Source: Micrococcales bacterium (GTDB lineage Bacteria > Actinomycetota > Actinomycetes > Actinomycetales > Dermatophilaceae). Taken from it: a DNA stretch of 7,615 bases. Location: contig JAKDLQ010000110.1 of NCBI GenBank assembly GCA_030452775.1, forward strand, positions 1 to 7,615, given 5' to 3'. This document shows positions 1 to 6,704 of the stretch, one piece after another (within the stretch, counting starts at the first letter, position 1; each line of letters starts with the position of its first letter). The notes beneath the pieces are model-generated. The model saw nothing but the letters and a program-made list of their open reading frames with translations, made no database searches and had not been told where the DNA came from. Both the position numbers and the translations under genes were made by a program.

Positions 1-1
1 G

Positions 2-1105
2 CGATGGTCGATGGAGTACCTCTACGACGTCCACCCCGGCGAGACGATGTTCACCGCGAGCGACGTCGGCTGGGTCGTCGGCCACTCCTATATCGTCTAC
101 GGGCCGCTGCTGGCCGGCGCGACCACCGTCCTCTACGAGGGCAAACCGATCGGCACGCCCGATGCGGGCGCCTTCTGGCGGGTCGTCGCCGAGTACGACG
201 CGGTCGCCCTCTTCACCGCGCCGACGGCCTTCCGGGCGATCAAGAAGGAGGACTCGTCGGCGTCGCTGCTGGCGAACTACGACCTGTCGGCGTTCCGCAC
301 GCTCTATCTCGCCGGCGAGCGGCTCGACCCGGACACCTACCAGTGGGCCTCGGAGGCGCTCGGCGTGCCGGTCATCGACAACTGGTGGCAGACCGAGACG
401 GGGTGGCCGATCGCTTGCAACCCCAAGGGGATCGAGCTGCTCCCCATCAAGGCAGGATCGCCGACCGTGGCTGTTCCGGGCTACGACGTGCGCGTCCTCG
501 ACGCGATGGGCGAACCGGTCGAGCCAGGTGTCGAGGGGGCAATCTGCATCAAGCTGCCGATGCCCCCCGGCACGTTGCCGACCCTGTGGCACGACGACGA
601 GCGCTACATCTCCTCGTACCTGTCGGCGTATCCGGGCTACTACCTCACCGGCGACGGCGGGTACCTGGACGAGGACGGGTACCTCTTCGTCATGGGCCGC
701 ACCGATGACGTGCTCAACGTCGCCGGGCACCGATTGTCGACCGGCGCCATCGAGGCCGCGCTCGCGGGCCACGAGGCGGTCGCGGAGTGTGCGGTGATCG
801 GGGTCAAGGATGCTCTCAAGGGCCAGGTTCCCAGGGCGCTCGTGGTCCTCAAGTCCGGCATGGACGGGGAGGCGCATGCGGAGCGGATCCGCAAGGAGCT
901 CGTGGCTCGGGTGCGCTCCGAGGTGGGCGCCGTCGCCGCCTTGCGCCAGGTCGATATCGTCGCCGGGCTGCCCAAGACGCGGTCGGGCAAGATTCTGCGC
1001 AAGACGATGCGCGAGATCGCCGACGGTGGCACTCCGACCGTGCCGGCCACCATCGAAGACCGCGGCGTGCTCGACTCGCTCGGCGACCTCCTGCGCGGCG
1101 CCTGA
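2..1105 (+). CDS. prpE: Propionyl-CoA/acetyl-CoA synthetase-type acyl-CoA ligase, 5'-truncated
   Basis: This is the C-terminal part of an AMP-forming ligase that activates a short-chain acid (propionate or acetate) to its CoA thioester in the cytoplasm. The reading frame is open from base 2, and the first ATG in view (11) is internal. About 367 codons are visible; the family is usually about 620-640 residues, so the N-terminus and the P-loop (TSGTTG-type) motif lie outside the window. Counting from the ATG at 11, the visible motifs are SDVGWVVGHSYIVYGPL (17-33), WWQTETGWPI (125-134), TGDGG (213-217), GRTDDVLNVAGHRLSTG (229-245) and PKTRSGKILRK (321-331). K327 is the conserved catalytic lysine that is often acetylated in this family. 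The VAGHRLSTG and WWQTETGWP signatures are those of the PrpE/Acs/ACSS3 group rather than FadD. The sequence leans towards PrpE/ACSS3, but the acetate versus propionate preference cannot be fixed without the N-terminal half. Confidence 0.85.
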   Translation, partial: RWSMEYLYDVHPGETMFTASDVGWVVGHSYIVYGPLLAGATTVLYEGKPIGTPDAGAFWRVVAEYDAVALFTAPTAFRAIKKEDSSASLLANYDLSAFRTLYLAGERLDPDTYQWASEALGVPVIDNWWQTETGWPIACNPKGIELLPIKAGSPTVAVPGYDVRVLDAMGEPVEPGVEGAICIKLPMPPGTLPTLWHDDERYISSYLSAYPGYYLTGDGGYLDEDGYLFVMGRTDDVLNVAGHRLSTGAIEAALAGHEAVAECAVIGVKDALKGQVPRALVVLKSGMDGEAHAERIRKELVARVRSEVGAVAALRQVDIVAGLPKTRSGKILRKTMREIADGGTPTVPATIEDRGVLDSLGDLLRGA

Positions 1106-1140
1106 GGCCTGAGCCTCCCGCCACCACGCCGGCTCCGAAG

Positions 1141-1188
1141 GCGATTCGAGGTAATCGCTCGCGCTCGGTCGCGACGCTTTACCTCGAA
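1141..1188. repeat. Nested intergenic palindrome (REP-like or operator-like)
   Basis: Two inverted repeats share this stretch of the gap between the two ligase genes. TTCGAGGTAA (1145-1154) pairs perfectly with TTACCTCGAA (1179-1188), and an inner stem TCGCG (1159-1163) pairs with CGCGA (1170-1174), with small internal loops between the stems. Independently, GCGATT (1141-1146) and AATCGC (1153-1158) form a perfect inverted repeat with a 6-base spacer. No T-run follows, so an ordinary intrinsic terminator is not clearly indicated. A structured intergenic repeat of the REP type, an mRNA hairpin between the genes, or a regulator site for the downstream ligase are all possible. The pairing is read directly from the bases; the role is inference. 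Confidence 0.6.
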
Positions 1189-1256
1189 CCAGCGGCTCCG
1201 CAGGGGTTTGCGATCAAACGGTGGGTATCGGCGCGAAGGGATGGCACGCTGAGGGC

Positions 1257-2924
<1,668 letters not shown>

Positions 2925-2934
2925 CGACGCTCGG

Positions 2935-3010
2935 GCGTGAGGCGCCGACCCCTCAAGCGGGCCTCGGCGGCACACGGACGCTGCCGTATGCCGCCGAGCC
3001 CGCCTCACGC
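2935..3010. terminator. Bidirectional stem-loop terminator between convergent genes
   Basis: Ten bases after the acyl-CoA ligase stop, a long GC-rich inverted repeat fills most of the convergent gap. The outer arms GCGTGAGGCG (2935-2944) and CGCCTCACGC (3001-3010) are perfect complements. The inner arms (2957-2972 and 2989-3003) pair over 15 bp with one bulged C, and the loop can extend the stem by a further ACGG/CCGT pair. No T-tract follows on either strand, which is common for hairpins at gene ends in high-GC Actinobacteria. The position, 27 bases past the end of the aminotransferase on the other strand, suggests it serves both genes. Termination is inferred, not shown. Confidence 0.7.
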
Positions 3011-3037
3011 GCTGCGATCGCTGGCGGGGTGGCTGGC

Positions 3038-4483
3038 TCAGAGGTAGTTCTCTGCCTCGGTGAGGACCCCGCGCAGCCGGGACTCGATGTCATCGAACTC
3101 GGCCTGGCCCATGATCAGCGGCGGTGCGAGCTGGATGACCGGGTCGCCGCGGTCATCGGCCCGGCAGTAGATGCCGGCAGCGAAGAGCGCCTTGGACAGG
3201 AAGCCACGCAGCAGCCGCTCCGACTCGGCCTCGTTGAAGGTCTCACGCGTGGTCTTGTCCTTGACCAGTTCGATGCCGTAGAAGTAGCCGGCGCCGCGGA
3301 CATCGCCGACGAGTGGCAGGTCGAGCAGCTTCTCCAGGGTGGCACGGAAGGCCGGCGCGTTCTCCTTGACCCGGTCGCCCAGGCGCTCCCGCTCGAAGAT
3401 GTCGAGATTGGTCATCGCGACTGCCGCCGCGACCGGGTGTCCGCCGAAGGTGAAGCCGTGCGTGAAAGCGGTCGTCCCGTGCCGGAACGGTTCGAAGAGG
3501 CGGTCGCTCGCGATCATCGCTCCCATCGGGGCGTAGCCGCTCGTGATCCCCTTGGCGCAGGTGATCATGTCGGGGACATAGCCGAAGTCGTCGCAGGCGA
3601 ACATCGAGCCGATGCGGCCGAAGGCGCAGATGACCTCGTCGGACACGAGCAGCACGTCGTACTCGTCGCATATCTCACGGACCCGCTCGAAGTAGCCGGC
3701 CGGCGGCGGGAAGCAGCCGCCGGAGTTCTGCACCGGCTCGAGGAAGACGGCGGCCACCGTGTCGGGACCCTCGAACTCGATCGCCTCTGCGATGCGGTCT
3801 GCGGCCCAGCGGCCGAAGGCCTTCTCGTCCTCGCGCAGGTGCTCAGGGGCGCGGTACAGGTTGGTGTTGGGGACCTTGTGCGTCCCTGGCACGAGCGGCT
3901 CGAACATCGCCTTGGCATCGGGGATGCCCGTGATGGACAGGGCGCCCTGGGGGGTGCCGTGGTAGGCCACGCTGCGCGAGATGACCTTGTGCTTCGTCGG
4001 CTTGCCGGTCAGCTTGAAGTACTGCTTGGCGAGCTTCCACGCGGTCTCGACGGACTCGCCGCCGCCCGAGGTGAAGAAGACGCGGTTGAGGTCTCCCGGC
4101 GCATGGCCGGCCAGACGCTCCGCCAGCTCGATGGCCCTCGGGTGCGCGTAGGACCAGAGCGGGAAGAAGGCCAGCTCCCTGGACTGCTTGGCAGCCGCCT
4201 GGGCGAGCTCCTCGCGGCCGTGCCCGACCTGGACGACGAACAGGCCCGCGAGGCCGTCGATGTACTCGTTGCCCTGGTCGTCCCAGATCTTCCACCCGTC
4301 ACCTCTGGTGATGATGGGGATCTGCTGACCGAGTCCTCCGTCGGCGGGGCTCTCGAAGACCGAGTGTCGGGTGAAGTGCCCCCACAGGTGATCGCGTGCG
4401 GCGTCCGCGTAGAGGGTACCGGCGGGCGTGCGCGTCTTGGCGGTGGTGTCTTGAGTCGAGACGTTTTGAGCTGTCGTGGTCAT
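3038..4483 (-). CDS. Class III PLP-dependent omega-aminotransferase (GABA/putrescine/diamine type)
   Basis: A complete 481-residue fold-type I, class III aminotransferase that moves a terminal amino group from an omega-amine (GABA, putrescine, beta-alanine or similar) to a keto acid. Visible elements are DDQGNEYIDGLAGLFVVQVGHG (68-89, cofactor entrance), TSGGGESVETAWKLA (138-152, phosphate-binding turn), AYHG (173-176), LEPVQ (248-252), SDEVICAFGRIG (281-292) with D282 on the pyridine nitrogen, CAKGITSGYAPMGA (309-322) with Schiff-base lysine K311, and THGFTFGGHP (341-350). The SGGGESVET turn, in place of SGSEAN, recalls the putrescine/beta-alanine:pyruvate-type transaminases rather than ornithine or GSA enzymes. 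The start ATG overlaps the regulator's stop by 4 bases (ATGA, 4480-4483), with a weak GGGGA about 6 bases upstream, so translation is probably coupled. The divergent semialdehyde dehydrogenase supports a GABA or polyamine role. The exact amine and amino acceptor are not determinable from sequence. Confidence 0.88.
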   Translation of the reverse strand: MTTTAQNVSTQDTTAKTRTPAGTLYADAARDHLWGHFTRHSVFESPADGGLGQQIPIITRGDGWKIWDDQGNEYIDGLAGLFVVQVGHGREELAQAAAKQSRELAFFPLWSYAHPRAIELAERLAGHAPGDLNRVFFTSGGGESVETAWKLAKQYFKLTGKPTKHKVISRSVAYHGTPQGALSITGIPDAKAMFEPLVPGTHKVPNTNLYRAPEHLREDEKAFGRWAADRIAEAIEFEGPDTVAAVFLEPVQNSGGCFPPPAGYFERVREICDEYDVLLVSDEVICAFGRIGSMFACDDFGYVPDMITCAKGITSGYAPMGAMIASDRLFEPFRHGTTAFTHGFTFGGHPVAAAVAMTNLDIFERERLGDRVKENAPAFRATLEKLLDLPLVGDVRGAGYFYGIELVKDKTTRETFNEAESERLLRGFLSKALFAAGIYCRADDRGDPVIQLAPPLIMGQAEFDDIESRLRGVLTEAENYL

Positions 4484-5028
4484 CGTGTTCCCCAGTTGTA
4501 GAGTTGTTTGTTGAGTTTGAGATAGACGAACGTCTCGGTGGCCGTGACGCCCGCAAGGTTGCGTATCCGGGTGCTGAGCAGATCCAGCAGGTGAGCGTCG
4601 TCCTCACAGACGACCTCGGCGATGATGTCGAAACTGCCGGCCGTCGTCACGACGTAGGCGACCTCCGACATGTCGGTCAGGGCGTCGGCGACCGGCGTCA
4701 TGTCACCCGCGACGCGCAAGCCGATCATGGCCTGACGCTGGAAACCGAGCTGGAGCGGGTCGGTGACCGCGACGATCTGCATGACGCCGGCATCGAGAAG
4801 GCGCTGCACCCGCTGGCGCACCGCGGCCTCGGACAGTTCGACCTCGACCGCGATCGACGCGTAGGACCTGCGGCCGTCTCGCTGCAGCGCCTCGATGATG
4901 TGCTTGGACACCTCGTCGAGATTGACCCCGGCTTTGGGGGGCGTGCTGGGCTTGCTGGTCTTGGTCGCGTCGCCGAGGGGGATCGAGGTCCTATCGGCCG
5001 CCGCTCCATTCGTACCCACATCCAGCAT
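4480..5028 (-). CDS. Lrp/AsnC-family transcriptional regulator
   Basis: A 182-residue DNA-binding regulator of the feast/famine family. An N-terminal helix-turn-helix spans about residues 37-86 (LDEVSKHIIEALQRDGRRSY, then SEAAVRQRVQRLLDAGVM), followed by a C-terminal alpha-beta ligand/oligomerisation (RAM) domain at about 98-173 with the typical TAGSFDIIAEVVCED segment (129-143). Members usually form dimers to octamers and respond to amino acids or related metabolites. About 36 residues rich in Ser, Thr, Pro and Lys precede the HTH, longer than the few residues typical of the family; they are probably disordered, or the true start is later (GTG at 5019 removes only 3 residues). It is the first gene of the operon, overlaps the aminotransferase start by 4 bases and is divergent from the dehydrogenase, the usual arrangement for a local regulator that also controls its own operon. 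The ligand is unknown; GABA, a diamine or an amino acid is inferred. Confidence 0.88.
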   Translation of the reverse strand: MLDVGTNGAAADRTSIPLGDATKTSKPSTPPKAGVNLDEVSKHIIEALQRDGRRSYASIAVEVELSEAAVRQRVQRLLDAGVMQIVAVTDPLQLGFQRQAMIGLRVAGDMTPVADALTDMSEVAYVVTTAGSFDIIAEVVCEDDAHLLDLLSTRIRNLAGVTATETFVYLKLNKQLYNWGTR

Positions 5029-5032
5029 GCTA

Positions 5033-5070
5033 ACGACTGGATCAGGACATCACAAGTCCACTGACGACTG
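5033..5070. repeat. Phased direct repeats around a GGAC-N7-GTCC inverted repeat
   Basis: ACGACTG occurs at 5033-5039 and again at 5064-5070, 31 bp apart, about three helical turns. Between them GGAC (5045-5048) and GTCC (5056-5059) form a 15-bp imperfect-centre inverted repeat. This lies in the predicted leader of the regulator gene. Lrp-family proteins often bind several helically phased sites, so these may be accessory operator sites. The repeats are short and some could arise by chance. Confidence 0.35.
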
Positions 5071-5081
5071 ATTCCGAATCA
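5069..5081. promoter_or_regulatory. 13-bp perfect palindrome, candidate operator of the Lrp/AsnC regulator
   Basis: TGATTC-C-GAATCA is a perfect inverted repeat with 6-bp arms and a 1-bp centre. It overlaps the downstream half of the predicted -10 element of the minus-strand promoter and its expected transcription start. It is notably A/T-rich for this genome. Bound protein here would block polymerase, which fits autorepression by the regulator encoded 41 bp away. The palindrome is seen directly; the identity of the binding protein is inference. Confidence 0.55.
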
Positions 5082-5107
5082 TACTCTTTGTTTCGCTTCT
5101 GTTTCAG
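5078..5107 (-). promoter_or_regulatory. Sigma-70-type promoter for the regulator-aminotransferase operon
   Basis: On the minus strand, TATGAT (5083-5078) matches the -10 consensus at 5 of 6 positions. CTGAAA (5107-5102) matches TTGACA at 4 of 6, with an 18-base spacer. Transcription would start near 5071, giving a leader of roughly 43 bases before the ATG at 5028. Such an A/T-rich hexamer stands out in this GC-rich window. No strong ribosome-binding site precedes the ATG. Confidence 0.6.
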
Positions 5108-5159
5108 GATGTCCTGTCGAGCGGATCAGGTCGCGCACGCGTCCGTAGCCGGCGGGGGC

Positions 5160-5165
5160 TAAGGT
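5160..5165 (+). promoter_or_regulatory. -10 element TAAGGT of a leaderless-type promoter for the dehydrogenase
   Basis: TAAGGT fits the actinobacterial TANNNT -10 pattern and lies exactly 7 bases before the ATG at 5173. Transcription would then begin at or very near the start codon, which is the usual geometry of leaderless genes in Actinobacteria. There is no usable Shine-Dalgarno sequence in the intervening bases, which supports this reading. No good -35 hexamer is seen. Confidence 0.6.
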
Positions 5166-5172
5166 CGGACCC

Positions 5173-6642
5173 ATGGCGACAGTGACGCAGAAGTCGGTGA
5201 TCGAGTCGGTGCCCAAGGGCCTGTTCATCGGGGGGGAGTGGCGCGATGGCAGCGACGGGGAGATGATCGCGGTCGACGACCCGGCCACCGGCAGGGTCCT
5301 CACCGATGTCGCGGTCGCCTCCGTCGCGGATGGTGCGGCTGCGCTGGATGCCGCTGTGGCCGCCCAGACGGACTGGGCACGCACGCCGCCGCGCGACCGT
5401 GCGGAGCTGCTCCGAGCGGCATTCGAGCAGCTCACCGCCCGGGCCGACGAGTTCGCGATGCTCATGACGCTCGAGATGGGCAAGACGCTCGCAGAGTCGC
5501 GCGGCGAGGTCACGTACGGTGCCGAGTTCTTCCGGTGGTTCTCCGAGGAGACGGTGCGGGTGAGTGGGCGCTGGTCGAGCGCTCCCAACGGTGCGACCCG
5601 GCTGATGACGATGAAGCAGCCGGTCGGCCCGACCCTGATGATCACGCCGTGGAACTTCCCCCTCGCGATGGGGACCCGCAAGATCGGTCCGGCCATTGCC
5701 GCCGGCTGCACCATGATCGTCAAGCCCGCGAGCCAGACGCCGCTGACGATGCTCGCCCTCGCCGACCTGCTGCGCGATGTGGGCGTGCCCGCAGGGGTGC
5801 TCAACGTCATCGCCACGGGCCGCGGACGGACCGGTGCGGTGATGGAGCCGCTCATCCGCGACCCGCGCCTGCGCAAGCTGACCTTCACCGGATCGACCCC
5901 GGTCGGTCGCCGGCTCATGGAGCAGGCCTCGCAGCAGATCCTGCGCGTCTCCATGGAGCTGGGTGGCAACGCGCCCTTCCTCGTCTTCGAGGACGCCGAT
6001 ATCGACCGGGCCATCGAGGGCGCGATGCTCGCCAAGATGCGCAACATCGGGGAGGCGTGCACGGCCGCCAACCGCTTCTACGTCCACGAGTCCGTCGCCG
6101 AGGAGTTCTCGGCCGGGCTCGCCAAGCGAATGGGGGCGCTGGTTCTTGGCAAGGGCACCAAGAAGGGCGTCGACGTCGGTCCGCTCGTCGACGAACCGGC
6201 CCGCGACAAGGTGACGGCTCTGGTCGATGACGCCGTCACCAAGGGCGCCCGGGTCCTCGTGGGCGGGTCTGCTCCCGCGGGGCCGGGCTGGTTCTACGAG
6301 CCCACCGTCCTCGCCGACGTCCCGAGCAGCGCCGACATGGCTCGTGAGGAGATCTTCGGCCCCGTCGCTCCGGTGACGACCTTCCGGACCGACGCCGAGG
6401 CGATCCGGCTCGCCAACGACACCGAGTACGGCCTCGTCTCCTACGTGTTCACCCGAGACCTGACGCGGGCCATCACGATGAGCGAGGCCCTCGAGTACGG
6501 CATGGTCGGTGTCAACCAGGGCATCGTGTCCAATCCGGCCGCGCCGTTCGGTGGCGTCAAGGCCTCCGGCGTCGGGCGCGAGGGCGGCTTCGAGGGCATC
6601 GAGGAGTATCTCGAGACCAAGTACGTCGGGATCGCCCTCTGA
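5173..6642 (+). CDS. gabD: Succinate-semialdehyde dehydrogenase, probably NADP-dependent
   Basis: A complete 489-residue aldehyde dehydrogenase, close in length to E. coli GabD, predicted to oxidise succinic semialdehyde to succinate, the last step of GABA breakdown into the TCA cycle. Visible motifs are TPWNFP (158-163), VKPASQTP (183-190), TFTGST (237-242), MELGGNAP (261-268) with general base E262, GEACTAANR with nucleophile C296, and EIFGP (393-397). K184 and S187 in KPAS, rather than KPAE, favour NADP. R169 and R290 align, by equal spacing from the catalytic cysteine and PWN motif, with the arginines I recall binding the substrate carboxylate in human SSADH, which supports a semialdehyde substrate. 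The second cysteine of the GQTCVC redox switch is replaced by A298. The ATG at 5173 follows a leaderless-type -10 element. It is divergent from the regulator-aminotransferase operon. A 4-aminobutyraldehyde or glutarate-semialdehyde dehydrogenase is the main alternative. Confidence 0.88.
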   Translation: MATVTQKSVIESVPKGLFIGGEWRDGSDGEMIAVDDPATGRVLTDVAVASVADGAAALDAAVAAQTDWARTPPRDRAELLRAAFEQLTARADEFAMLMTLEMGKTLAESRGEVTYGAEFFRWFSEETVRVSGRWSSAPNGATRLMTMKQPVGPTLMITPWNFPLAMGTRKIGPAIAAGCTMIVKPASQTPLTMLALADLLRDVGVPAGVLNVIATGRGRTGAVMEPLIRDPRLRKLTFTGSTPVGRRLMEQASQQILRVSMELGGNAPFLVFEDADIDRAIEGAMLAKMRNIGEACTAANRFYVHESVAEEFSAGLAKRMGALVLGKGTKKGVDVGPLVDEPARDKVTALVDDAVTKGARVLVGGSAPAGPGWFYEPTVLADVPSSADMAREEIFGPVAPVTTFRTDAEAIRLANDTEYGLVSYVFTRDLTRAITMSEALEYGMVGVNQGIVSNPAAPFGGVKASGVGREGGFEGIEEYLETKYVGIAL

Positions 6643-6692
6643 CCGCAACCCTGACCGGTGCTGGACGCGACAGCCCAGCTCGGCCGACCCAC

Positions 6693-6696
6693 GGAG
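6693..6696 (+). promoter_or_regulatory. Ribosome-binding site GGAG for dxr
   Basis: GGAG ends 8 bases before the ATG at 6705, the best-spaced Shine-Dalgarno sequence in the window. It sets the dxr start and shows that dxr is translated from a message with a leader, unlike the dehydrogenase upstream. Confidence 0.6.
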
Positions 6697-6704
6697 CACG
6701 CGCC

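Noticed and set aside
1105..1116. Possible terminator just after the PrpE-like ligase (AGGC-CTGA-GCCT)
   Set aside because: The stem is only 4 bp and has no T-run; too weak to call.
1221..1256. GTG at 1221 as the start of the FadD-type ligase
   Set aside because: It adds 12 residues with no family similarity and has no ribosome-binding site upstream. The ATG at 1257 is the more plausible start, although not proven.
5104..6699. 531-codon minus-strand open frame over the dehydrogenase
   Set aside because: It is antisense to a gene with complete aldehyde dehydrogenase motifs. The predicted protein is Arg/Gly/Asp/His-rich with no domain, and it would also span the dehydrogenase promoter.
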